Positions 48,986 to 57,706 of a stretch of 64,000 nucleotides of DNA are shown here, one piece after another. Each line of letters starts with the position of its first letter. Position 1 is the first letter of the stretch. This DNA comes from Betaproteobacteria bacterium. Lineage in GTDB: Bacteria; Pseudomonadota; Gammaproteobacteria; Burkholderiales; Rhodocyclaceae. A program made the translations under genes and the position numbers. The stretch covers positions 62,001 through 126,000 of the forward strand of contig JACRAR010000064.1 of the NCBI GenBank assembly GCA_016234745.1, given 5' to 3'. The notes beneath the pieces are model-generated. The model made no database searches. It was not told where the DNA came from and saw nothing but the letters and a program-made list of their open reading frames with translations.

Positions 48986-51712
48986 ATGAAAAACGAGCAT
49001 ATCGATGCGCTGGTCGGTGAATCGCCGATACTCACCAAGGTGGCGCTTCCGCCGCGCAGGCGGGGACTGATCCGGCGCACCGGCCTGGAAAAACTGGTCG
49101 AGCAGGTCGGGCAACACCTGCTCACGCTCGTGCAAGGCCCGGCGGGATACGGCAAGACCACGCTGGCCCTGACCTGGGCCGACCGTTTTGCCGCAGCCAG
49201 ATTCCAGATTGCCTGGTATTCCGCTGATACCGGCGATGACGAGCCCTCGCGCTTTCTCTTTTATCTCGCGCAAGCGCTGGCGCGAGCGTTGCCGGATCAA
49301 CATGATGAAATACTGCGTTTCGCCGATTTCATCCGCGGCGGCAATGCCCCTCTGAGCATCGCAACCCTGGTCAATGCCATCGTCGAATCCGGCGAAGAAA
49401 CCTTCGTCTTCATCGATGACTTCCAGTTGTTCAGTCGCGAGGATACTTTGGCAATCGTGAGCGAGTTGTTGCAGCATGCCCCGGCGAATCTGCATCTCAT
49501 CATTCTGACCCGTTCAAATCCATTCATCGCTACAGACAGGCTGCGCCTCAACCAGCAACTGCTCACAGTCGACGCTCATGCCCTGGCCTTTTCCGAAGAG
49601 GAAACTTCCCGCCTGTTTCAGGAAGTGGGCATCCAGCTTCCTGACCATGAATTGCACAGCGTATTCGAGCAGACCGGCGGCTGGCCCGCAGCGCTGCGCA
49701 TCGCCTGTCTGTCCTTGACCCAGGGTACCCCGGAAGCCGGAGCGAACCTGAATCTTGGCGCAAGCCGGTCGTTCGAAAGCTATTTTGAAAAGCTGCTGCA
49801 AGGCATTCCCAAGAACGTACGGAACTTCATGACGAAAACCGCTTTCGTCGAAAAGCTCTCGATCCCCCTGGCCAACCAGCTCTTCGAGAGCAGAAAAGTA
49901 AAAGCCATCGTTGATCTGCTGCTGCAACACAATATCCTGACTCCGCTGGACGCCTATGGGCAGTGGTTTTCCTACCACGCCTTGTGGCGCGACTACCTAT
50001 CCCGAAAGATCAATGGGGTCGAGGCACCCCAACTGCATCTGTTGGCCGCCGACTGGTATTACGTCAACGGCTACCTGTCGCTTGCGGTCAGGCACGCACT
50101 GCTGGGAGGGCATAGCGAAAAAGCCCTGGAATGGGTTGAAAACAACGCCATGGCCCTGGTCAAGAGAGGCGACTTGTTCACCTTGCGCGACTGGGAAAAA
50201 CTCATTCGCGCATTAAGCTCGTCTCAGCCCGTCAAGCTCAAACTGGCGCTCGCCTGGGCGCTGGTACTGTCCATGGCGACGGAGCAGGCCGCAGCCCTGG
50301 CGGGCGAAGTAAAGCGGGTTCTGGATCAAATCAGGCATCCTGACGAAGCCAGGCTGCGCTGGGAAATCCGCATGCTCGAAAGCGTCATCAGTGCAGTCAA
50401 CGAAGACCTGGATGCTGCGCTCGCGGATGCCGCGGAATGCGGGAAAACACTGCCCGCAGGAGATCCCTGGCTGGTCAATGGGCTATACAACGTATTGCGC
50501 CTGACCAACCTCCATCTGGGCAACTGGGTCGTGTTCTACGCCTTGCCGAATAATCCTTATACGGCAGAAGAGGAACGCGCCAATGCCTTCACCGAAGTCT
50601 ATCGCTACTCCCTGCTGGGCCTGGCCGAGCTGGTGCAGGGGCATCTCGTCACCGCGGAAAACTGTCTGAACCGGGCGCGCGAACTGGCTGCGGCGGGCAT
50701 GGCGATCAACAACGGTCCTGCCGCACTCGCCGAAAGCCTGCTCGCGCAAGTTCATTACGAACGCGGACAAATCGCCCAAGCGAGCGCATTGCTCGACGGC
50801 CGGCTGGCAGTCATCGACGACATCGGCTTCCCCGACTGCGTACTGCGCACCTACGTCACTTCAGCACGCATCGCCTGGCTGGAAGAACGGGCCAACGCAG
50901 CCTGGTCCCTGCTCGAGCACGCCGAGGCAATCGCCGCTCGCCGCAACTGGCACAGGATCACGGCCGGGATTCTGCTGGAAAAAATCCGCATCGCCTTGCT
51001 GCAAAACCACCTCGACGCCGCTCAGGGGCTGGCGCTGCGCATCAAGGCCTTGGCCGTCAAGCACGGCAAACGCAACAGCGGGCCGATTACCGGCCTGCTC
51101 GAATACAGCGACTTTTCCGATGCGCTGATCGCGCTCAAATCCGGAAACTGCGCACAAGCGACTGCATTGCTGCAACCGCTCTATGCGGCGGCGCGGGCAC
51201 GCTGCAGCCATCTTTTCGCGATCCGCGCCGGCACCTTGCTGGCGATCGCCTATATGCTGGTCGGGAAGCCGCTCGATGCCGTCCTGCACTTCAGCGAAGT
51301 GCTCGAATCCGCGGCGACGGAACAGGCAGAGCGTTCCATACTCGATCAGGGCAGCGCAGTGTTGCAACTGACCACGCTCTGCCTCTCGCAGCGCTTTCCG
51401 GTGCGCCGCTCCGGTCAGGCAAACCGGTTTGCCCTTTATCTCAAGGCCAAGCTCGAAGAAAGCTCGCCTGCGGCGACAAACCTGGACACGGCAAGCAGCG
51501 GCTTGCACCCGCTCGAGGAGCTGACGCCGAAGGAACTCAAGGTGCTGCGCGAACTTGCCAGCGGCCGCACCAACAAGGAGATCGCGCGCAGCATCGGGCT
51601 TGCGCCGGAAACCATCAAGTTTCATCTGAAGAACATTTTCGTCAAGCTGTCGGTCGAGCGCCGCACACAAGCCGTACGACGCGCCCAGTTGCTGGGGCTG
51701 CTGGGCAATTGA
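48986..51712 (+). CDS. MalT/LuxR-type (LAL) transcriptional activator
   Basis: A 908-residue signal-transducing ATPase regulator. It has an N-terminal P-loop (GPAGYGKTTL near residue 55), a Walker B-like FVFIDDFQLF near 140, a long helical-repeat region (about 350-820), and a C-terminal LuxR helix-turn-helix (ELTPKELKVLRELASG, NKEIARSIGLAPETIKFHL). MalT-type proteins bind an inducer together with ATP and activate transcription. It is likely co-transcribed with tetR and precedes the enoyl-CoA hydratase gene, so the nearby catabolic genes are the obvious targets. Confidence 0.92.
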   Translation: MKNEHIDALVGESPILTKVALPPRRRGLIRRTGLEKLVEQVGQHLLTLVQGPAGYGKTTLALTWADRFAAARFQIAWYSADTGDDEPSRFLFYLAQALARALPDQHDEILRFADFIRGGNAPLSIATLVNAIVESGEETFVFIDDFQLFSREDTLAIVSELLQHAPANLHLIILTRSNPFIATDRLRLNQQLLTVDAHALAFSEEETSRLFQEVGIQLPDHELHSVFEQTGGWPAALRIACLSLTQGTPEAGANLNLGASRSFESYFEKLLQGIPKNVRNFMTKTAFVEKLSIPLANQLFESRKVKAIVDLLLQHNILTPLDAYGQWFSYHALWRDYLSRKINGVEAPQLHLLAADWYYVNGYLSLAVRHALLGGHSEKALEWVENNAMALVKRGDLFTLRDWEKLIRALSSSQPVKLKLALAWALVLSMATEQAAALAGEVKRVLDQIRHPDEARLRWEIRMLESVISAVNEDLDAALADAAECGKTLPAGDPWLVNGLYNVLRLTNLHLGNWVVFYALPNNPYTAEEERANAFTEVYRYSLLGLAELVQGHLVTAENCLNRARELAAAGMAINNGPAALAESLLAQVHYERGQIAQASALLDGRLAVIDDIGFPDCVLRTYVTSARIAWLEERANAAWSLLEHAEAIAARRNWHRITAGILLEKIRIALLQNHLDAAQGLALRIKALAVKHGKRNSGPITGLLEYSDFSDALIALKSGNCAQATALLQPLYAAARARCSHLFAIRAGTLLAIAYMLVGKPLDAVLHFSEVLESAATEQAERSILDQGSAVLQLTTLCLSQRFPVRRSGQANRFALYLKAKLEESSPAATNLDTASSGLHPLEELTPKELKVLRELASGRTNKEIARSIGLAPETIKFHLKNIFVKLSVERRTQAVRRAQLLGLLGN

Positions 51713-51761
51713 CCCGTCAGTGCATACTTCCGACTCAACATACATTTTCACGGAGCCCTTA

Positions 51762-52565
51762 ATGAATTACAGCGACTTTCAGTTCCTGACCTTCTCCGCC
51801 AAACCCAACGGCGTGTTGCTGATCACCATCAACCGCCCCACGGTGATGAATGCCACCAATGCCCGCCTGCATTGGGAACTGACCAAGATCTGGGGCGTCG
51901 TCCATGACGATGCGCAGACTCGCGTCGCCATCATTACGGGTGCCGGCGACCAGGCTTTCTCTGCCGGCGGCGATCTCGAATGGGTGGCGCAAATGGCCGG
52001 CAATCCGAAGATCATATCGAATGCGATGAACGAAGCCTCGGACATCGTCTACAACATGATGGCCTGTGAAAAGCCCATCATCTCCGCCATCAACGGCCTG
52101 GCCGTCGGCGCCGGACTGGCCGTGGCATTCATGGCCGACATCAGCATCATGGCCGAGGAGGCAAAGATCACCGACGGGCACGTCAAGATCGGCGTTTCCG
52201 CCGGCGACCACGCGGCGATACTCTGGCCGCTGCTGTGCGGTATGGCCCGTGCCAAGTATTACCTCATGACGGCGGACTTTGTGAACGGCCGGGAAGCCGA
52301 ACGTATCGGCCTGGTCAGCCTGTGCGTGCCACGTGCCGAACTCATGGACAAGGCCCTGGCGGTGGCCAACAAGCTGGCTTGCGGCAGCCAGCAGGCAATT
52401 CGTTTCACCAAGCGCTCGCTGAATGGCTGGATGAATCTTGCGCGACCAATCTTCGAGAGTTCGCTGGCCATGGAAATGCTCTGCTTCCTGGGTGAAGATG
52501 CCGCCGAAGGCATCGCGGCCATCCGCGAAAAACGCCCGGCGAAATTCCCCTCGTCGCAGGGGTAG
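51762..52565 (+). CDS. Enoyl-CoA hydratase/isomerase (crotonase) family protein
   Basis: The 267-residue single-domain crotonase has the first oxyanion segment [10 protein letters not shown] and the second [17 protein letters not shown]. The typical catalytic Glu positions are not obvious: [19 protein letters not shown] replaces the usual E..LG..PG region. Hydratase activity is thus uncertain, and other crotonase reactions are possible. The ATG at 51762 has GGAG six bases upstream. It lies 49 bases after the LAL activator gene. Confidence 0.85.
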   Translation: MNYSDFQFLTFSAKPNGVLLITINRPTVMNATNARLHWELTKIWGVVHDDAQTRVAIITGAGDQAFSAGGDLEWVAQMAGNPKIISNAMNEASDIVYNMMACEKPIISAINGLAVGAGLAVAFMADISIMAEEAKITDGHVKIGVSAGDHAAILWPLLCGMARAKYYLMTADFVNGREAERIGLVSLCVPRAELMDKALAVANKLACGSQQAIRFTKRSLNGWMNLARPIFESSLAMEMLCFLGEDAAEGIAAIREKRPAKFPSSQG

Positions 52566-52618
52566 GCAAACTCGAACTCGCACCGGCATTCACCCGCTTA
52601 GACGAAGGAGACGACAGC

Positions 52619-53275
52619 ATGACCCACTGGGAACATCGACCCGAAGCGAAATGGCAAAAGTTTCAATTCAAGCAGCCATATGCGAAAGGACTGAAACGGC
52701 TGAAGGAGGAAGTCCTGGCAAAGACCGACTTCGATCCGGCGACACTGTGGCAGTGGGGCACCATGCAGGCCATGGCGCTGATCGAGGTTCTAAAGGATTG
52801 CGAAGCCCGTTTCGGCGCGGAAGGACAGCAGGTGGTCTTCGGCGCCTTGCGCAAGATCGGCCTGGATATCGGCCGGCAGGTCCTCACCGGGACCAAGATC
52901 CCGGACGGCCTCACCGAAGCCGAGTTTCTTTCGTTTTATGCCACTGCCCTCAACCGCATCGCTTACGCCTCACTGGAAGCACCGCGCATCGACAGCGAGA
53001 CGCAGGTGTCGTTTCATATTCTCTGGTGCCCGCACCAGGATCACTACCAGGCTTTCGATTGCCGTGTGCAGCGCTACTTCGTGCAGGGCATGCTGGACGC
53101 CGCCAGGGAATTCTGGGGCAACCTGGGTTTCCAGCTGCGCTTCGACTACACCATTCCGGCCGGCGAGGAAACCTGCCACTTCACCTTCTGGCAGGCGGCG
53201 GAGGGAGAACAGGCGAAATGGGCGGAATATACGGCAATACTCGAGCGCAAAGCTTTGGAGCGCGCGCGTAAATAA
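52619..53275 (+). CDS. L-2-amino-thiazoline-4-carboxylate hydrolase-like protein
   Basis: A 218-residue soluble protein resembling the ATC_hydrolase family (for example VSFHILWCPHQDHYQ and FDCRVQRYFVQGMLDAAREFW). The founding enzyme opens a thiazoline ring, but most homologues have no known function. It follows the crotonase by 53 bases in the same direction, with AAGGAG near its start, and may be part of the LAL-activated set. Confidence 0.7.
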   Translation: MTHWEHRPEAKWQKFQFKQPYAKGLKRLKEEVLAKTDFDPATLWQWGTMQAMALIEVLKDCEARFGAEGQQVVFGALRKIGLDIGRQVLTGTKIPDGLTEAEFLSFYATALNRIAYASLEAPRIDSETQVSFHILWCPHQDHYQAFDCRVQRYFVQGMLDAAREFWGNLGFQLRFDYTIPAGEETCHFTFWQAAEGEQAKWAEYTAILERKALERARK

Positions 53276-53411
53276 GGGCGTAGCAGGATCGAAAATCGAG
53301 CTTCGCCATCGGTGCTTGAGCCTGCCCCCAAGCAACACGCCAGGGGGTGCTTACACGGCTGATGCCGGTTCGGAAATCTGCGGGCGTCACACACTTTACA
53401 AGAAGAGCAGG

Positions 53412-53969
53412 CTACAAGGTCACCACCAGTACTAAGAGTAGCGCCCAAAAGAAGGCTCCTGCACTCATGACTATCTGCGTCATCCCGACAGCGGATACCT
53501 CGTCCCGCGTGCGACAGAAGGCACAGATGCCGTTATAAAGAAGGCCGCAACCTGCAGCCAGCGCCAACAAGGCAATTCCAGCATCCACTGCCAGGTTGGG
53601 TACCAGCAGGCTAAGCGAGGACAGCCACATGGGAATGGGCGCAATACCTGCGAGCATGAAGGCGTCAGTATTACTGGGACGCAAGCCGTACCACTCGGCC
53701 ACTTCCCGGATCAACCACCCCATGATTAGAACGGTTATTATCTCTTCCAGATAGAAAATCGCGGCAATTGTGCCCCACGGTTTGCTGCCAAACCCCGCCA
53801 CAAAGAGATCGCCATAGTGACTGCCGGCGTAATAGAGCATGGCTGGAGGAAGCAAAGCCAGCGGGAAGACAACCAAACCGAAAAATCTTATGAGCGACAG
53901 GTGCCGGTTTTCCAGTTCAGGCCAGCCGTCGTTCGAGAAGACCATCTTGGGATACGAGAGGATGCTCAT
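53412..53969 (-). CDS. Yip1-family integral membrane protein
   Basis: The 185-residue protein has about five hydrophobic segments (starting near residues 27, 65, 100, 125 and 160), in the pattern of the bacterial Yip1 domain. It has a conserved acidic motif (IFYLEEIITVL) near the second segment. Function unknown. The start has a strong AGAAGGAGATAAATC leader. It is divergent from the marR-type gene, and a palindrome between the two suggests MarR control. Preceding 136 bases (53276-53411) contain nothing recognisable. Confidence 0.8.
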   Translation of the reverse strand: MSILSYPKMVFSNDGWPELENRHLSLIRFFGLVVFPLALLPPAMLYYAGSHYGDLFVAGFGSKPWGTIAAIFYLEEIITVLIMGWLIREVAEWYGLRPSNTDAFMLAGIAPIPMWLSSLSLLVPNLAVDAGIALLALAAGCGLLYNGICAFCRTRDEVSAVGMTQIVMSAGAFFWALLLVLVVTL

Positions 53970-54013
53970 GATTTATCTCCTTCTGCCGCATGGGCGGTAT
54001 TGTGTATCATCAT

Positions 54014-54026
54014 GTGATAATATCAC
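54014..54026. promoter_or_regulatory. MarR-type operator palindrome
   Basis: GTGATA-A-TATCAC, a perfect inverted repeat, flanked by partly symmetrical GTATCATCAT and ATGATGTATAC. It is centred in the 74-base gap between the Yip1-like gene and the marR-type gene, the usual place for a MarR autorepression and target site. Confidence 0.6.
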
Positions 54027-54043
54027 GTTATGATGTATACACC

Positions 54044-54511
54044 ATGAAGATTGATCGGTCAAGAAAAATGTCGGCCAGCCACGATGATCGAGCCTTGAGA
54101 AAATCCGATTACGAGAGGCTGTCGCATTTCCGCTACCGTCTGCGTTGCTTCCTGCGGATAAGCGAAGATCTGTGTCAAACCCACGGATTGACGCCACTCC
54201 AATATCAGTTGCTGCTGCATCTGAAGGGGTTTCCCGGAAAAAACTGGGCTACCGTGAGTGAAATTGCCGAACGCCTTCAGGCTAAGCACCACGGCGTCGT
54301 GGCATTGATCGACCGGTGCGAGAAATCTGGATTAGTCGAACGACGCCCAAGCCTGGAAGACCGGCGCCAAGTGGAAATCCACCTGCTGCCTAAAGGAGTT
54401 CGACTCCTTGCCCGTCTTGCTGTCCTGCACCAGCCGGAGCTTAGACAGTTGCAGGAAGAGTTCAACTCACCTGGATGGGATCCCGCTGCGGACATTGAGC
54501 AACCTGACTAA
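54044..54511 (+). CDS. MarR-family transcriptional regulator
   Basis: A 155-residue winged-helix protein: LTPLQYQLLLHLKGFPG, TVSEIAERLQAKHHGVVALIDRCEKSGLVERRPSLEDRRQVEIHL contains the recognition helix and the D-R-R-Q wing. The start is uncertain. ATG at 54044 and 54068 are both in frame, and the earlier 53990 would run through the operator. The divergent Yip1-like gene is the likely target. Ligand unknown. Confidence 0.88.
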   Translation: MKIDRSRKMSASHDDRALRKSDYERLSHFRYRLRCFLRISEDLCQTHGLTPLQYQLLLHLKGFPGKNWATVSEIAERLQAKHHGVVALIDRCEKSGLVERRPSLEDRRQVEIHLLPKGVRLLARLAVLHQPELRQLQEEFNSPGWDPAADIEQPD

Positions 54512-54590
54512 ACGGATCCGGCCGGTCAGGGCATACAATATGCCTTGCTTCACTTGGCCCATTATTGATTGTTGTTTATCTGGATGATCT

Positions 54591-54815
54591 ATGGCTGGTT
54601 CCTGGGGCTGCCCACACGAAACCAATGACTTGTGTTCCAAGGTTAACGACCTGCCTTGTGACCCCGGGATGAAGGGATGCGTTCTTTACGGTCGCTACAT
54701 CTTCGCCAACGATGACAAGAACGAGCGTCTGAAGCAGAAGAATGCCTGGGCGGAAGTTACTGACGGAGACTTGGCCGTCGATAGACTCACGGAAAGATCG
54801 ACAAAGAGTTCATGA
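54591..54815 (+). CDS. Small Cys-rich protein of unknown function
   Basis: The 74-residue product has five Cys in its first 30 residues (GCPHETNDLC, LPCDPGMKGC) and then VLYGRYIFAND. Spacing is suggestive of a metal- or Fe-S-binding site. Its stop overlaps the hemerythrin ATG by four bases, which argues strongly that the frame is real and that the two products are made together. I do not recognise a characterised family; I would not assign a function. Confidence 0.7.
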   Translation: MAGSWGCPHETNDLCSKVNDLPCDPGMKGCVLYGRYIFANDDKNERLKQKNAWAEVTDGDLAVDRLTERSTKSS

Positions 54816-55225
54816 AACGCTGTGCAGCTTTGATTCAACTTTCGCGCGAGCATCACCCGGCACTGGTTTTGGCCAATCGTGCTCAACGCATGCATTTAGA
54901 AAATTCGGAAGCTGTTTTACGATTCATGATGCAGGTGGTCGAAACTTTTGCGCGCGAACTGGAGCCGCACTTTCAGATCGAGGAAACCAAGCTGCTTCCG
55001 GCTTTGACCAGCGCGGGCGAAACCGAGCTGGTCAAGCGTACCCTGACCGAACATGAGGATCTGCGCGAACTGGCGAATCAATTAAAAGCAGGAAATGCCG
55101 CATGCTTGCGCCGTTTCGGCGAAGCGCTCGAAAAGCATGTACGCTTCGAAGAACGCGAATTATTCGCGGTAGCCGAATCGGTGCTATCGCTCACGACTCT
55201 CAAAACGCTCACGCCGTCAATTTGA
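54812..55225 (+). CDS. Hemerythrin domain protein
   Basis: The 137-residue four-helix protein has the HHE pattern of non-haem di-iron hemerythrins: REHHPAL (His14/His15 region), FQIEETKLLPAL, EHEDLRELA and KHVRFEERELF. Bacterial members bind O2, NO or iron. It overlaps the Cys-rich protein gene, so the two probably function together, perhaps in redox or nitric-oxide handling in an organism that reduces nitrite (inference). Confidence 0.88.
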   Translation: MKRCAALIQLSREHHPALVLANRAQRMHLENSEAVLRFMMQVVETFARELEPHFQIEETKLLPALTSAGETELVKRTLTEHEDLRELANQLKAGNAACLRRFGEALEKHVRFEERELFAVAESVLSLTTLKTLTPSI

Positions 55226-55276
55226 GCCGGATTGAAATCCCCGGTTCAGTTCTTACGCGCCGCCGGCCTGGATTGC

Positions 55277-56530
55277 TCAGTTAGTTCTTGTATCGCGCCA
55301 GTGCTTACGCAAATTAGCCGCCAAAGCCGGCGAAAAATGGCAGAAAGCTTGCTCGCGTGCATATAGCGCCATGTAACGCCGAAATAGATCGAGCGGTTCC
55401 TGCGCAAGACGAAAAGCACGACGATTTGCAGTGAAGCTGACCACGCCCGAGGAAGTCATTTGCAGCACCAGATCCTGTACTGCAGCTTCGATCTGCTCCG
55501 GTGCGACCACCTGGTCGCAAATCATGCGCCCTTCAGTTGAATCGCAAGCTATGCGCCGATCGGCCAGCACCATTTGGCGCGCCAAACGGTCACCCACAAA
55601 ACGCTGCAGGCGCAAATTGGCTGCACCCGGGATGATGCCTTCCTTGCGCGCCGGCAAGCTCATGTAAGCGTCGGTGCCCGCGACGATGCTGTCCATCACC
55701 AGCAGGTATTGACAACCGCCACCGATGGCAAATTTATCCAGCTGGGCGATCCAGGGTTTTTCCTGCGTTTCCTCAAATGCTTCTGGAACAATTTTAGGCT
55801 GCGCCAGACCGCGGTAGATCTTGTTCAACACACCCAGTTCACGCTGCAGATACCACATCGGGGGAATCTTGCCTTCTTGCAAACGGGTAAGATTGATGCC
55901 GCTGCAAAACGCGCGCTGACCGCCATATTTGGCAACGGGCGCGCCGCGCAAAACCACTACTTCCGAATGCGGGTCGAGCAAGGCCAGGTCGACCGCCGTC
56001 TCCACATCATCCAGGCTGCGTTCATCCTCGGCGTTGAGTACGTCTGGGCAGTTCAGTGTGAGGAAGCAGGTCTTACCAATGCGCTCCAGGCTCGCTGCTG
56101 CAAGAACCAAATTGCCGCCGTTGGAAAATTCGTCGAGCCGTTTCACGGAATCAGCACGTGGCAAACGCATGGCCTGGCACAGGTGCTCCCCGCTCGTCCG
56201 GTGATTCAAGACATGGGCCAGAAACAACATCTGGTCGATGGCCACACCGGTTTGGTCGGCCAGGGGCAACCGTGCTTCTTGCTCCAACTCGGTACTGTTG
56301 GGAATCAAGCCTTCAATTAAGTCACTTGCGGCAGCAACCAGCTTGTCGAGCCGCAGAAACTGCGCATAGTTGCCTGTGAGCCGCGAGTACACGACGTCGA
56401 TATGGGCTGCGAGAAATGTCTCCCGTGCCTCGCGCGCGGCCATTACCGACTCTTGCCTGACATGCACTGTCAGGGTTCGAGCATCTTCAGGGAAATCGCC
56501 CCTGACTGAATAATTGTTGTGTACATTCAT
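55277..56530 (-). CDS. DpgC-like crotonase-superfamily protein
   Basis: The 417-residue product is longer than ordinary crotonases. About 150 N-terminal helical residues precede a crotonase core with AFCSGINLTRLQEGKIP, LDKFAIGGGCQYLLVMD and EGIIPGAANLRLQRFVGDR. The organisation and these segments strongly resemble DpgC, the cofactor-free (3,5-dihydroxyphenyl)acetyl-CoA 1,2-dioxygenase of glycopeptide antibiotic producers. No DpgA, B or D partner is nearby, so the substrate may be another arylacetyl-CoA. Whether it uses O2 cannot be told from the sequence. It is followed by no co-directional gene. Confidence 0.8.
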   Translation of the reverse strand: MNVHNNYSVRGDFPEDARTLTVHVRQESVMAAREARETFLAAHIDVVYSRLTGNYAQFLRLDKLVAAASDLIEGLIPNSTELEQEARLPLADQTGVAIDQMLFLAHVLNHRTSGEHLCQAMRLPRADSVKRLDEFSNGGNLVLAAASLERIGKTCFLTLNCPDVLNAEDERSLDDVETAVDLALLDPHSEVVVLRGAPVAKYGGQRAFCSGINLTRLQEGKIPPMWYLQRELGVLNKIYRGLAQPKIVPEAFEETQEKPWIAQLDKFAIGGGCQYLLVMDSIVAGTDAYMSLPARKEGIIPGAANLRLQRFVGDRLARQMVLADRRIACDSTEGRMICDQVVAPEQIEAAVQDLVLQMTSSGVVSFTANRRAFRLAQEPLDLFRRYMALYAREQAFCHFSPALAANLRKHWRDTRTN

Positions 56531-56769
56531 CGCGTTCCCCGTCGTTGGCTAAGTTCGTTCAGTCATGCCAGGTCAAGCACCATTCGCCGGCTTATGGCGC
56601 CTGTCTGATTTGAGAACGAACCATTGTTTTGATAATTCAATCACCTTGTGGCGTCATGGATACGGCATGAATCGCAACGTCCATGATAATACATGATGAT
56701 ATTGGTCAACTATTGTGCTATAAAAGAAACAGGGAAGTGGAGATCGCATACGGCTCAGAAGGAGGCGCC

Positions 56770-57339
56770 ATGAAACAAACCCGCATTGATCAGTTGGCGA
56801 ATGATTTGAATGATCAAGCGCCCGTTATTCCTGCTGCAGTTATTGGCGGAACTGAAATGGGTCACGGCACGCCGGTTATGAACGCCGCCCCTGCTCCGCT
56901 TCATCCTGCCATGCCGGGTAACCCGGTGTTGAAGGATGGAGATAAACAGTGTCCGGGACAACTGCGGGAACTTCCCAGCCATGAGCTTCTCTCTCATCTT
57001 GCGCATAAGGATCCCAACGCGTTTGAGACCTTGCGCCGCGAGTTGGTGGAAAACTTCATCGACAATGCACCGGAAAAATATAGAGCTCGGCTCAACGGTC
57101 TTCAGTTTCGTGTCGACTGCGAGCGGCGCGTGTCACGTTCGGCCCTGGGATCGACGCTACGAATCTATAAATTGATGTGGGAAAGCTTCTCGAACCTGAA
57201 TGACGAATGGCAAAAATTAGTGCGTACCAGGGGACAGCGCGAATACTTGCGGGACTCGGCCGTAACCGTGGCATACCTACCGAAAGAAAGCGCTCGAATC
57301 ATCGACTTTCGTCCGCGCTGTGCGCAAGAGCCGGATTGA
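56770..57339 (+). CDS. DUF3135 domain-containing protein
   Basis: The 189-residue protein has a disordered N-terminal section rich in Pro, Ala and Gly. A helical DUF3135-type segment follows (SHELLSHLAHKDPNAFETLRRELVENFIDNAPE, RLNGLQFRVDCERR). Function unknown. ATG 56770 has AAGGAGG five bases upstream, and an in-frame ATG at 56683 was rejected. The 239-base gap upstream (56531-56769) is A/T-rich and contains TATAAA at about 56722, a possible -10. Confidence 0.75.
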   Translation: MKQTRIDQLANDLNDQAPVIPAAVIGGTEMGHGTPVMNAAPAPLHPAMPGNPVLKDGDKQCPGQLRELPSHELLSHLAHKDPNAFETLRRELVENFIDNAPEKYRARLNGLQFRVDCERRVSRSALGSTLRIYKLMWESFSNLNDEWQKLVRTRGQREYLRDSAVTVAYLPKESARIIDFRPRCAQEPD

Positions 57340-57358
57340 GGGCGTATCGGGATGCTGT

Positions 57359-57706
57359 TTAGTGCCCGGCAGAAATCACATCCTCGATTTTTGCAGCACA
57401 GATGAAATCATTTTCAGTCAAGCCACCGATGGCGTGAGTGGAATAGCGCACCCGGCATTGGCTATAGCTCACTTCGAGATCGGGATGGTGGCCCTCTTTA
57501 TGTGAGACCCAGGCGATAGCATTGACGAAGGCCATGGTCTCGTAAAAATTCTTGGATCTGTAGATTTTCGCAATTTCCTGGCCTATCTGCTTCCAACCTT
57601 CGAGTTTCTGCAAGAGGTTGTCGATTTCGTTTTGCGGCAGTGCCGGCATGCCCTCTTCGCAAGGCTTGCAGGCTTTTTCACGCAAGTCAGATGCGCTGAT
57701 GGTCAT
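57359..57706 (-). CDS. phhB: Pterin-4a-carbinolamine dehydratase
   Basis: A 115-residue protein that recycles the pterin cofactor of aromatic amino acid hydroxylases, with the family motif EGHHPDLEVSYSQCRVRYSTHAIGGLTENDF holding the catalytic His pair. No phenylalanine hydroxylase gene is in the window. The start at 57706 lies within the last 20 bases of the SURF1 gene on the same strand, so the two may be co-translated. Confidence 0.93.
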   Translation of the reverse strand: MTISASDLREKACKPCEEGMPALPQNEIDNLLQKLEGWKQIGQEIAKIYRSKNFYETMAFVNAIAWVSHKEGHHPDLEVSYSQCRVRYSTHAIGGLTENDFICAAKIEDVISAGH

